From contig NZ_CP109487.1 in assembly GCF_036227605.1 (NCBI RefSeq), positions 7,563,501-7,627,500 on the forward strand: a stretch of DNA of 64,000 nucleotides. The letters are read 5' to 3'. The notes under the pieces are model-generated. The model worked only from the letters and a program-made list of their open reading frames with translations, was not told the DNA's origin and searched no databases. Below are positions 8,222 to 17,651 of this stretch, piece after piece (positions within the stretch are counted from its first letter, which is position 1; each line of letters opens with the position of its first letter). The stretch is from Streptomyces sp. NBC_01439 (GTDB lineage Bacteria; Actinomycetota; Actinomycetes; Streptomycetales; Streptomycetaceae). A program made the position numbers and the translations under genes.

Positions 8222-9478
8222 GTGGCCGACACATCCGAGACGACCACGGGGGTAACCGTGCACCCAGCCGCCCGCGCGGCCAGTGCGCCCAGAGGCTCCG
8301 GCTTCTGGGTGGTGGGAGCGGTCCTCGTGCTGCTGATGCTCTCCTCCTCCGTGCCCTCCGCCCTCTACGTGCTCTACCAGCAGGAGTGGGGGCTCTCCTC
8401 CGGCACGATCACGGTGGTCTTCGCCCTGTACGCGGTCACCGTGCTGGCCGGGCTGCTGCTGTTCGGCTCCCTCTCCGACACCCTGGGCCGGCGCCCGGTC
8501 CTGGGCGGCGCACTGGTCCTGGCCATGGTCTCGATGGGCCTGTTCGCCGGGGCCCGGGGCCTCGGACTGCTGCTGGCCGCCCGCGCCGTCCAGGGGCTCG
8601 CCGTGGGCCTGGCCACCGGGGCGATGGGCGCGGCCCTGCTGGAACTCAGCCCCGCCTCCAGACCCGCGCTCGGCGCCCAGGTCAACAGCGCCGGCCCCAC
8701 CGTGGGCATCGGGCTCGGCGGGATCGGGGCCGGACTTCTCGTCCAGTTCGCGCCCGCGCCGACGGCACTGAGCTACCTGCTGCTGGTCGGGGCCTTCGCC
8801 GCGACCTTGGTGGGGGTGGTCCGGATGCGGGAGAGCGCGCCGGGCGCCGGCGGCCGCTTCCGGGTGGTCCCGCACCGGATCCGCGTACCGGCGGACGCCC
8901 GGGGTCGCTTCACCGTCCTCGTCCTGACCATCGTCGCGGTCTGGTCGGTGGGCGGCTTCTACCTCTCCCTCGGCCCGCACCTGGCGCTGTCGCTGCTGGA
9001 GTCCACCAACTACCTCGTCGGCGGGGCCACGGTCGCCCTGCTCGCCGGCGCCGCCACCGCCGCCCAGCTGGTGCTCGGCAGCACCGAGGCGCTGCGCACC
9101 GCCGTGCTCGGTCTGTTCGGCCTCCTCGCCGGACTCGGCCTGGTGCTCCTCGCGCTGGGGATCCGCTCGGCCGCCGTGTTCCTCGTGGCCACGGCCGTCC
9201 TCGGCAGCGGCTGGGGCGCCGCGTTCCTCGGTTCGTTCCGCGCGCTGAGCACGCTCGCGCAGCCGGCGCACCGCGGCGAACTGACCGCCGCCGTATACGT
9301 CTTCGCGTACCTCGCGATGAGCATTCCGGCGGTCCTCGCCGGGATGCTCACCAACATCCACGGGCTGCACCGCACCTCGGTCGGCTTCATGGCCGCCGTG
9401 GCCGGCGTGTGTGCGCTGGCCCTGCTGGCCACCCTACGACTGGCCGCCCGTACCCGGGCCGAGGGGAGCGCGGCGTGA
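8222..9478 (+). CDS. Major facilitator superfamily transporter
   Basis: A polytopic membrane protein of about 418 residues with 11-12 predicted transmembrane helices. The MFS A-like motif is visible after the second helix as GSLSDTLGRRPVL, which places it in the drug/sugar/metabolite:H+ antiporter-like MFS group. The start is uncertain: GTG 8222 and GTG 8258 are both in frame (8258 has GGGGG five bases upstream), and a TTG at 8210 is possible. The stop overlaps the next gene in GTGA form. Placed directly behind the hydroxylase subunits, it may import the substrate or export the product; this is inference. Confidence 0.85.
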   Translation: MADTSETTTGVTVHPAARAASAPRGSGFWVVGAVLVLLMLSSSVPSALYVLYQQEWGLSSGTITVVFALYAVTVLAGLLLFGSLSDTLGRRPVLGGALVLAMVSMGLFAGARGLGLLLAARAVQGLAVGLATGAMGAALLELSPASRPALGAQVNSAGPTVGIGLGGIGAGLLVQFAPAPTALSYLLLVGAFAATLVGVVRMRESAPGAGGRFRVVPHRIRVPADARGRFTVLVLTIVAVWSVGGFYLSLGPHLALSLLESTNYLVGGATVALLAGAATAAQLVLGSTEALRTAVLGLFGLLAGLGLVLLALGIRSAAVFLVATAVLGSGWGAAFLGSFRALSTLAQPAHRGELTAAVYVFAYLAMSIPAVLAGMLTNIHGLHRTSVGFMAAVAGVCALALLATLRLAARTRAEGSAA

Positions 9479-11013
9479 ACGCTGCGGACACGAAGGGCCC
9501 CGGGCTGCGGTCGGCCCTGCGCGAGCTGGAGATCTTCGCCGGGATCACCGAGGACCAGCTGGACTGGCTGGTCTCGGTGTCCGAGCCCCGGGTCCTGGCC
9601 GACGGCGACGTCCTCTTCCGGGACGGCGAAGAGGCCACCGGCTTCCACGTCCTGCTCTCCGGCGGGCTGGTCGTCACCAAGGTCGTCGACGGCCGGGAGG
9701 AGGTGCTCACCCGGCACTCCACCGAGGAGGAGAGCGCCGCCGCCGAGGACCACGACGGCAAGCCGTCCGCCGCCCACCGGTTCACCGGCGAACTGCCCCT
9801 GCTGACCGACGGGTCCTACGTGGCCACCGCGGCCGCCAGCGGCCCGTCGACCACGGTGGTGGCCTACCCGAAGCCGGTCTTCTTCGAGATGCTGACCCGC
9901 TGCCACGGGGTGGCCGCCGTACTGATCCCCGTACTGGCCTGGCGCATCAAGTCCTCCGAGGTGCAGGCCCGCAAACGGGCCACCGTAGAGGCGCTCGGCA
10001 CCCTGGCCGCCGGACTCGCCCACGAGCTGAACAACCCGGCGGCGGCCGTGGCCCGGGCCGCCCAGGAACTGGCCCCCGCCCTGGAGCGGCTCACCCGTAC
10101 CGCCCAGGCCTGGGGCGCGGCCGCCTCAGGGGCGGAGCGCTCGCTCCTCGACCGGCTCGCCGACGAACTGGACAAGCTGCCGCCGCCGGCGACCACCGAC
10201 CCGTTCGCCCAGGCCGATGCCGAGGAGGAGATCGCCGACTGGGCCGAGGAGGCGGGCACCGAACGGCCCGGCCTGCTCGGATCCGGGGTGGCGGACCTCG
10301 GACTGGAGCTGGGCTGGCTGTTGGAGCGGCTGGAGGGCGTGGGGGAGCCGGCGCTCGCCCCCGCCCTGGACCACCTGGCGGCGCTGCTGGAGATCCGCTC
10401 GCTCGCGGCGGAGCTCCGGGCCGCGGGGCCCAGGATCTCCCAGCTCGTCTCCGCCACCCGGGATTACGCCAACCTCGACCGGGCGCCCGAACAGCGCTTC
10501 CCGGTGACCGACGGACTGGAGAACACACTGGTCGTGCTGCGCGCCAAGCTCGCCGGCATCACCATCGTGCGTGAGTACGAGCCCGGTCTGCCCGAACTGA
10601 CGGGCTATCCGAGCGAGTTGAACCAGGTGTGGACCAACCTGGTCGACAACGCGGCCGAGGCCATGGAGGGCTCCGGGGTGCTGACCCTGCGCGCCCGCGC
10701 CGAGGGCGTCTGCATGGTCGTCGAGATCGCCGACACCGGCCGCGGCATCCCGGCCGAATCCCTGCCGCGGATCTTCGAACCCTTCTACACCACCAAGGAC
10801 GTGGGCAAGGGCACGGGCCTGGGGCTGCACCTCAGCTACCGCATCGTGACCCAGCGCCACCACGGGTCGATCACCGCCCGCTCGCGTCCCGGTGAGACCC
10901 GGATGGTCGTCCGCCTGCCCTTCGCCGGCAGCGCCCAGTCCTGTGCCCCACCTGCGAAAACACCCGAAACGGCACCCGAAACGGCACCCGTCCCGGGCAC
11001 CTCTCCCAGTTGA
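9475..11013 (+). CDS. Sensor histidine kinase with N-terminal cyclic-nucleotide-binding-type domain
   Basis: A 512-residue soluble signalling kinase. Residues about 18-150 form a cNMP-binding/Crp-like beta barrel (LEIFAGITEDQLDWL, VLFRDGEEATGFHVLLSG). The H-box reads LAHELNNPAAA with the phospho-acceptor His183. The HATPase domain has NLVDNAAEAM (N box), DTGRGIPAE (G1) and GTGLGLH (G2). No transmembrane helix is apparent, so the signal is cytosolic. No response regulator is adjacent. Related cNMP-domain kinases often sit with redox flavoproteins; here it is translationally coupled to the transporter of a Mo-hydroxylase operon and may report its redox state. Confidence 0.9.
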   Translation: MNAADTKGPGLRSALRELEIFAGITEDQLDWLVSVSEPRVLADGDVLFRDGEEATGFHVLLSGGLVVTKVVDGREEVLTRHSTEEESAAAEDHDGKPSAAHRFTGELPLLTDGSYVATAAASGPSTTVVAYPKPVFFEMLTRCHGVAAVLIPVLAWRIKSSEVQARKRATVEALGTLAAGLAHELNNPAAAVARAAQELAPALERLTRTAQAWGAAASGAERSLLDRLADELDKLPPPATTDPFAQADAEEEIADWAEEAGTERPGLLGSGVADLGLELGWLLERLEGVGEPALAPALDHLAALLEIRSLAAELRAAGPRISQLVSATRDYANLDRAPEQRFPVTDGLENTLVVLRAKLAGITIVREYEPGLPELTGYPSELNQVWTNLVDNAAEAMEGSGVLTLRARAEGVCMVVEIADTGRGIPAESLPRIFEPFYTTKDVGKGTGLGLHLSYRIVTQRHHGSITARSRPGETRMVVRLPFAGSAQSCAPPAKTPETAPETAPVPGTSPS

Positions 11014-11025
11014 AACGGAGTCGAC

Positions 11026-11367
11026 ATGGCCAAGTACGACATCTCCAAGCTGCACCCGGTGTTCGTCCGCCAGATGGAGGCGCTGGCCGCCCTGGACATC
11101 GAGGCGGTGATGAAGAACTACACCGACGACGCCGTGCTGCTGCGCTTCGAGGGGGCCTCGGTGGGGATCGAGGAGGTTCGCGAGACGTTCACCGGCTACC
11201 TCACGGTGAAGCCCTCGCTCGTGGAACTCCAGGAGTACATCGAGACCGAGGACACCATCTTCTACCGGGCGATCATGAACCTGAACGGCGAACCGGAGCA
11301 CGCGTTCGGGACACTCGTCGTCCGCGATGGCCGAATCTGGCGCCAGACGGCGGGATTCGGCGGCTGA
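11026..11367 (+). CDS. SnoaL/NTF2-like small protein
   Basis: A 113-residue single-domain protein with the cone-shaped NTF2-like fold pattern: an N-terminal helix (HPVFVRQMEALAALDIEAVM), YTDDAVLLRFEG, and a C-terminal strand LVVRDGRIWRQ. Such proteins act as small isomerases, cyclases or ligand-binding proteins. It is the last gene of the redox operon, 12 bases after the kinase, with AACGGAG as ribosome-binding site, and is followed by a strong terminator. No catalytic residues can be assigned with confidence. Confidence 0.8.
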   Translation: MAKYDISKLHPVFVRQMEALAALDIEAVMKNYTDDAVLLRFEGASVGIEEVRETFTGYLTVKPSLVELQEYIETEDTIFYRAIMNLNGEPEHAFGTLVVRDGRIWRQTAGFGG

Positions 11368-11392
11368 CGGCCGGATTCTGGGTAGCGTGTGC

Positions 11393-11418
11393 GGGGAGGG
11401 CGCCGCAGCGCCCTCCCC
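11393..11418 (+). terminator. Hairpin terminator of the redox operon
   Basis: A perfect 11-bp stem (GGGGAGGGCGC / GCGCCCTCCCC) with a four-base loop CGCA begins 25 bases after the NTF2-like stop codon. It lacks a long T-tract, as is usual in Streptomyces. Confidence 0.85.
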
Positions 11419-11477
11419 GTATGTGTGGCATAGCGCGCACGGGCTGCTTATATGCGTGAAGTGGCAAAGGGGAGGCA

Positions 11478-12125
11478 ATGGAAAACGAAACCGGGCGGAT
11501 CGAGGCATTCAGTGACGGTGTATTCGCCATCATCATCACGATCCTCGTTCTGGAGTTAAAGGTTCCGGAAGAAACCGGCTCGGACTTCTGGCACGGAGTC
11601 CGCGAACAGTGGCCCCATTACGCCGCCTACGTCGTGAGCTTCCTCATCATCGGCGTGATGTGGGTGAACCACCACACCATCTTCAGTCACCTCAGGAGGG
11701 TGGACCGACCCCTGTTGTTCCTGAATCTCCTGGTGCTGATGGTGGTGTCGGTGATTCCGTACACCACCAATGTCCTCGCCGAGCACCTCATGGAGGAAGG
11801 CGGCTCCGCCAACGCGGCCGCCGTCCTCTACAGCGCCGTCACCGTGGCCTACGCCCTGGCTTTCCTGGCCTTCTGGTGGTACGTCACCCGCGTCGGCCAC
11901 CTCTTCCACGAGCAGGTGGACAAGGAGGGCGCACGCGCCACACGAGTGCGCTTCGGCCTCGGGGCCATCGCGTACCCCCTCACCGTCCTGCTGGCCTTCT
12001 ACTCCGCACCACTCACACTTGTCGCCCACTTCCTGATCGCGATCTACTATGCGGCGAACCAGATCCCCATCCCCCTCGTGGTAGAGGAAGAGCGGCTCGA
12101 AACTGCCAGCGACCTCAGGAAGTAG
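11478..12125 (+). CDS. TMEM175-family (DUF1211) integral membrane potassium channel
   Basis: A 215-residue protein with about six transmembrane helices. The first helix carries FSDGVFAIIITILVLEL, the FSD motif and hydrophobic gate positions that define TMEM175 channels. A second conserved element is MWVNHHTIFSHL. Bacterial members are single-repeat tetrameric, weakly K+-selective channels. A GGGGAGG ribosome-binding site lies 6-12 bases before the ATG. The gene stands alone behind a terminator, so it likely has its own promoter in 11419-11477. Function follows the family; ion selectivity cannot be read here. Confidence 0.88.
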   Translation: MENETGRIEAFSDGVFAIIITILVLELKVPEETGSDFWHGVREQWPHYAAYVVSFLIIGVMWVNHHTIFSHLRRVDRPLLFLNLLVLMVVSVIPYTTNVLAEHLMEEGGSANAAAVLYSAVTVAYALAFLAFWWYVTRVGHLFHEQVDKEGARATRVRFGLGAIAYPLTVLLAFYSAPLTLVAHFLIAIYYAANQIPIPLVVEEERLETASDLRK

Positions 12126-12197
12126 CCGCCGGGGCCTACGGCCGTTCTACACGGTCAAGTAGGGTATTGGATCTAGCTGGTCGCGGGGGAGGCCCAG

Positions 12198-13514
12198 ATG
12201 GCTCGCGTAGTCCTGCCGGAGGATTCCACGACGGAAATCTCCGAATTGATCGACGTCCTGATCTCTCTGCTCTTCGAATCATTACCCCGGCGGGACCAGC
12301 GAAACTGGGCCCGCGTTTATCTGAACGGCCTGGTGCGGACCACCGGTAAGAAAACAATTCGTAACATCGCCGGAACAGGGGCCAGTTCCGTCGAGCAGAG
12401 CCTCCAGCAGTTCATCAGCAAGTCTCCCTGGGACTGGACCCCGGTCCGCCGCTCCCTCGCCCAGCACCTCGAACGCACCGCACAGCGTCCCCTGGCCTGG
12501 GTGCTCCAGCCCATGGTCATAGAGAAGGCGGGGGACCGCTCCGTCGGCGTCGGCCGGCAGTTCGTCCCCCAGCTCGGCCGCACCGCCAACTGTCAGCAGG
12601 CGAGCGGGATCTGGCTCGCCTCCAGCGAGGCCAGCTTCCCGGTCGAATGGACCCTCACCCTCCCCGGGCCCTGGACCAGCGAACTCATGCGCCGCCGCCG
12701 GGCCGGCATCCCCGACACGGCCCGCTCCCTCACCCCCGCCCAAGACGCCGTACACGCCGTCCAGCGGATGGCCGCCAGCTGGCAACTCCAGCGCCGGCCC
12801 GTGGTGATGGAGGTCGCCAACGGTGACCTCACGCAGAGCATCGAGTCCTTCACCCTCCAGGACATCCCCTTCGTCTTCAAGGTCGACGGCTCGCTGCCGG
12901 TCTCCTTCGGCGGCGCCGGCCGGTACAAACCCGGGCCGCACACCGCCCCCGCCCGCGAACTCATCGACTCCCTGCGCTCCCAGCGCCGCGTCGTCGAATG
13001 GACCCGGCACGGCCGGGCCGAGGGCGCGGTCACCCTGCTGACCTCGGCCTCGATCTTCGCCACCCCCGGCGAGGACCGCCCCGTACCCGTGCCGCCCACC
13101 CCGCTGCTGCTGGTCGGAGCCTGGACCGAAGCAGCCCTGCTGCCCTCCGAGTTCTGGATCACCAACATCGGTGACCGGCCGCTCGCCCAGCTCTTCCTGC
13201 TCGCCAAACTCACCGACCGCGTCTCCCTCGACTTCGCCGAGACCTGCGAACCCGTGGGCATCCGGGACTTCGAGGGCCGCTCCTTCCGGGGCTGGCACCA
13301 CCACGCCACCCTCGCCAGCGTGGCCCACGCCGCGAAACTGCTCGGCGCGCGCCCACCGCTACCCGACGGATACCCCGGACCCACCCGGTCGGCCGCCGCG
13401 ACGGCCCGACCACCCGCAGCCCGACCACCGGCGGCCCGGCCGGCGACCCCGGCCGTCCTGCCGCCGCGCCCGCACCTGCCCGGACCCGTCCCGCGCCGCG
13501 AGTACATCCGCTGA
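12198..13514 (+). CDS. Degenerate IS701-type DDE transposase-like protein (probably domesticated)
   Basis: A 438-residue protein recognisably derived from IS701-family transposases: an N-terminal helical region with QRNWARVYLNGL, a central SVGVGRQFVPQLGRTANCQ block and the C-terminal FEGRSFRGWHHHATL signature. The positions where active IS701 proteins carry catalytic Asp appear as Glu (MVIEKAG and VVMEVANGD), a by-eye alignment. No terminal inverted repeats, target duplications or nearby copies are visible, and the tail after residue 390 is a low-complexity Pro/Ala-rich extension. It is coupled to xdhC through an ATGA overlap. This looks like a retained host gene, perhaps a DNA-binding protein, rather than a mobile element. 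Confidence 0.78.
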   Translation: MARVVLPEDSTTEISELIDVLISLLFESLPRRDQRNWARVYLNGLVRTTGKKTIRNIAGTGASSVEQSLQQFISKSPWDWTPVRRSLAQHLERTAQRPLAWVLQPMVIEKAGDRSVGVGRQFVPQLGRTANCQQASGIWLASSEASFPVEWTLTLPGPWTSELMRRRRAGIPDTARSLTPAQDAVHAVQRMAASWQLQRRPVVMEVANGDLTQSIESFTLQDIPFVFKVDGSLPVSFGGAGRYKPGPHTAPARELIDSLRSQRRVVEWTRHGRAEGAVTLLTSASIFATPGEDRPVPVPPTPLLLVGAWTEAALLPSEFWITNIGDRPLAQLFLLAKLTDRVSLDFAETCEPVGIRDFEGRSFRGWHHHATLASVAHAAKLLGARPPLPDGYPGPTRSAAATARPPAARPPAARPATPAVLPPRPHLPGPVPRREYIR

Positions 13515-14665
13515 TGCTCGACATAGCCGACGAGCTACGCGCGTGGTGCGCCGCGCAGCGGGAGTTCGCACTCGCCACCGTCGTCGCCGTCAGTGGGAGC
13601 GCTCCCCGCGGCCCCGGCGCCTCCCTCGCCGTCGACGACAAGGGCACCGCGCTCGGCTCCATCTCCGGAGGCTGCGTGGAATCCGCCGTGCACGAGCTGT
13701 GCCTCGACGCCATCGCCTCCGGCGAAGGCGGCCTGCACCGCTTCGGCTACAGCGACGACGACGCCTTCGCCGTCGGCCTGACCTGCGGCGGAGTCCTCGA
13801 CGTCCTGGTCACCCCGGTGCGCGGGCGCGACCCGGTCCGGCCCGTGCTCGGCTCGGTGCTCGACGCCGCCGCCGGGGGCACCCGGGCCGCGCTCGCCCGG
13901 GTGGTCTCCGGACCGCCGCCCCAGCTGGGCCGGGCGCTCGCCGTCCACGCCGACGGCACCTACGAGGGCGGGCTCGCCGGCGGCCCCGACCTGGACCGGG
14001 CCGCCGCCCGGCAGGTACGGGCGCTGTTGCTGGCCGGGCGCACCGGCACCGCCGAGCTCGGCACGGCCGGCGGGCTCTGCGGGCAGCCCCTGACCCTCCT
14101 CGTGGAATCGGCCGCCGAGCCGCCCCGGCTGCTCGTCTACGGGGCCATCGACTTCGCCGCGGCCCTCGCCCGGATCGGCGCCTTCCTCGGCCACCGGATC
14201 ACCGTGTGTGACGCCCGGCCCGTCTTCGCGACCCCGGCCCGCTTCCCCGACGCCGACGAGGTCGTCGTCGACTGGCCGCACCGGCACCTGGCCGCCGAAT
14301 GGGCGGCGGGCCGCCTGGACTCCCGTACCGCGGTCTGCGTCCTCACCCACGACGCCAAATTCGACGTACCGCTGCTGGAACTGGCCCTGCGGCTGCCCCT
14401 GGGCTACGTGGGAGCCATGGGATCCCGGCGCACCCACGCCGAACGCGAGAGACGGTTGCGGGCCCGGGGCGTCACCGACGCCGCCCTGGCCCGCCTGCGC
14501 TCACCCATCGGACTCGACCTCGGCGGCGCCACCCCGGAGGAGACCGCGCTGGCCATCGCCGCCGAGTTCACGGCCGTCCGGCACGGCGGATCGGTGCTCC
14601 CGCTGGCCCGGCGGCGCGGCCCCGTCCACCGCCGAACCCGGCCCGCCGGGACCAAGGTCCCGTAG
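13514..14665 (+). CDS. xdhC: XdhC-type molybdenum cofactor maturase
   Basis: A 383-residue XdhC/CoxF-family protein. These proteins bind Mo cofactor, assist its sulfuration and insert it into xanthine dehydrogenase-type enzymes. The N-terminal XdhC_CoxI domain shows TVVAVSGSAPRGPGA and ISGGCVESAV. The C-terminal Rossmann domain has LLVYGAIDFAAALARIGAFLGH and LTHDAKFDVPLLELAL followed by YVGAMGSRRTHAER. The start overlaps the transposase-like stop by one base. The nearest client is the Mo hydroxylase at 4380-8160, about 5 kb upstream on the same strand. Confidence 0.92.
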   Translation: MLDIADELRAWCAAQREFALATVVAVSGSAPRGPGASLAVDDKGTALGSISGGCVESAVHELCLDAIASGEGGLHRFGYSDDDAFAVGLTCGGVLDVLVTPVRGRDPVRPVLGSVLDAAAGGTRAALARVVSGPPPQLGRALAVHADGTYEGGLAGGPDLDRAAARQVRALLLAGRTGTAELGTAGGLCGQPLTLLVESAAEPPRLLVYGAIDFAAALARIGAFLGHRITVCDARPVFATPARFPDADEVVVDWPHRHLAAEWAAGRLDSRTAVCVLTHDAKFDVPLLELALRLPLGYVGAMGSRRTHAERERRLRARGVTDAALARLRSPIGLDLGGATPEETALAIAAEFTAVRHGGSVLPLARRRGPVHRRTRPAGTKVP

Positions 14666-14777
14666 GAAAGGACCACCCGGCCCGGTATGTCCTGGACGAT
14701 CAGCCCGGAAGGTGTGAACGCCAGGCCGTGGGAGAATGAAGTACGTGCGTTTCCCCGGCTGTCCTGCCGGGGCGTAG

Positions 14778-16253
<1,476 letters not shown>

Positions 16254-16265
16254 ACCGTCCCGTCC

Positions 16266-16305
16266 CGTGGCCCCGGCCGTCCCTTCGCGGACGGCCGGGG
16301 CCACG
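16266..16305 (+). terminator. Strong hairpin terminator after guaB1
   Basis: A perfect 17-bp stem (CGTGGCCCCGGCCGTCC and its complement) with a six-base loop CTTCGC starts 12 bases after the guaB1 stop. It separates guaB1 from the convergent histidine kinase operon. Confidence 0.9.
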
Positions 16306-16330
16306 TGCGTTCCCGGGCGCGTCACCGCTG

Positions 16331-16347
16331 CCGGGGCTCCGCCCCGG
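16331..16347 (-). terminator. Hairpin between convergent genes, probably ending the kinase transcript
   Basis: CCGGGGC / GCCCCGG form a perfect 7-bp stem around the loop TCC, flanked by a further short complementary segment. It lies 63 bases past the stop of the minus-strand kinase, in the convergent gap. Confidence 0.5.
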
Positions 16348-16409
16348 ACCCGCGCAGCGGCACCCGCCGGCCGCGACGCGCCGGTCACAGGGCGTCACGC
16401 CGGCGGAGC

Positions 16410-17651
16410 TCAGAGCGGCGGAGGCCGCTGTCCGGGCGGTGAACTATGCACGCCCACGCGGTACTTCGGAATGCGCAGGGTGACCTTCATGCCGGCGCCG
16501 ACCCCCGTCTCCATCACCGGACCGTACTCGTCCCCGTACACCTGCCGGATCCGCTCGTCGACATTGGGCAACCCGATCCCCGAGGAACCGCCGTGCTCCC
16601 CGGCCAGGATCCGGCGCAGCAGCGCCGGATCCATCCCGACCCCGTTGTCCTCCACCGTGATCACCGCCTCCGCACCCGCGTCCCGCGCCGTGATCGTGAT
16701 CCGGCACTGCGCGGTGGAGTCCTCCAGCCCGTGCTTCACGGCGTTCTCCACCAGCGGCTGCAGACACAGGAAGGGCAGCGCCACCGGCAGCACCTCCGGC
16801 GCCACCTGCAAGGTCACCTTCAGCCGGTCGCCGAACCGGGCACCGGCCAGCGCCAGATACTGCTGCACCGAGCGCAACTCGTCGGCCAGCGTCGTGAAAT
16901 CACCGTGCCGCCGGAAGGAGTACCGGGTGAAGTCCGCGAACTCCAGCAACAGCTCCCGGGCCCGCTCCGGATCCGTCCGGACGAACGAGGCGATCGCGGC
17001 CAGGGAGTTGAAGATGAAATGCGGGGAGATCTGCGCCCGCAGCGCCTTGATCTCCGCCTCCATCAGCCGGGTCCGCGACCGGTCCAGCTCGGACAGTTCC
17101 AACTGCACCGACACCCACCGCGCGACCTCCGTCGCCGCCCGCACCAGCACCGCCGACTCGCGCGAGCCGTACGCCACCAGTGCACCCAGCACCCCGTCCT
17201 CGCCGGTCAGCGGGGCCACCACCGCCCACTTCAGCGGACAGTCGGGCCGCTGGCACTCGGTCCGCACGCTCTGGCTGCGCCCCGACGCCAGCATCACCGC
17301 CACCCGGGCCATCGCCCGCCGCTGGTGGTGGTCGGCGCCCGGCCCGTCCCAGGCCAGCACCGACTCCCGGTCGGTGAGGCACAGCGCCTCCGTCCCCAGC
17401 AGCGACCGCAGCCGCCGGGCCGCCTTGCGGGCGGCGTCCTCGGTCAGCCCGGCGCGCAGCGGGGGAGCGGCCAGCGAAGCCGTGTGCAGGGTGTGGAAGG
17501 TGGCCCGCTCCACCGGGGTCCCCAGGTCCATCCCGGCCGCCCGCTCCCCGCGGCGGGCGTGCCACCGGCCCGCCGCCCAGCCCGCACCCAGCAGCAGCAC
17601 CGCACCGGCCACCGCCAGCAACACCAGAACCGCCGGCGCCACCCCGGTCAC
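16410..17651 (-). CDS. LytS/YehU-type sensor histidine kinase
   Basis: A 413-residue kinase of the HPK8 (LytS) class. A single N-terminal membrane segment (AVLVLLAVAGAVLLLGAGWAAG) is followed by a GAF-like region with TECQRPDCPLKWAVVAPL, the His-kinase signature AQISPHFIFNSLAAI, LQPLVENAVKHGLE (N box) and VEDNGVGMD (G1). The GTG start at 17651 overlaps the symporter stop in a GTGA junction; much longer in-frame starts upstream would run through the symporter gene and read as low-complexity sequence. It partners the LytTR response regulator at 19981-20817, with the symporter between, and probably senses extracellular or redox status linked to symporter substrate. Confidence 0.9.
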   Translation of the reverse strand: MTGVAPAVLVLLAVAGAVLLLGAGWAAGRWHARRGERAAGMDLGTPVERATFHTLHTASLAAPPLRAGLTEDAARKAARRLRSLLGTEALCLTDRESVLAWDGPGADHHQRRAMARVAVMLASGRSQSVRTECQRPDCPLKWAVVAPLTGEDGVLGALVAYGSRESAVLVRAATEVARWVSVQLELSELDRSRTRLMEAEIKALRAQISPHFIFNSLAAIASFVRTDPERARELLLEFADFTRYSFRRHGDFTTLADELRSVQQYLALAGARFGDRLKVTLQVAPEVLPVALPFLCLQPLVENAVKHGLEDSTAQCRITITARDAGAEAVITVEDNGVGMDPALLRRILAGEHGGSSGIGLPNVDERIRQVYGDEYGPVMETGVGAGMKVTLRIPKYRVGVHSSPPGQRPPPL

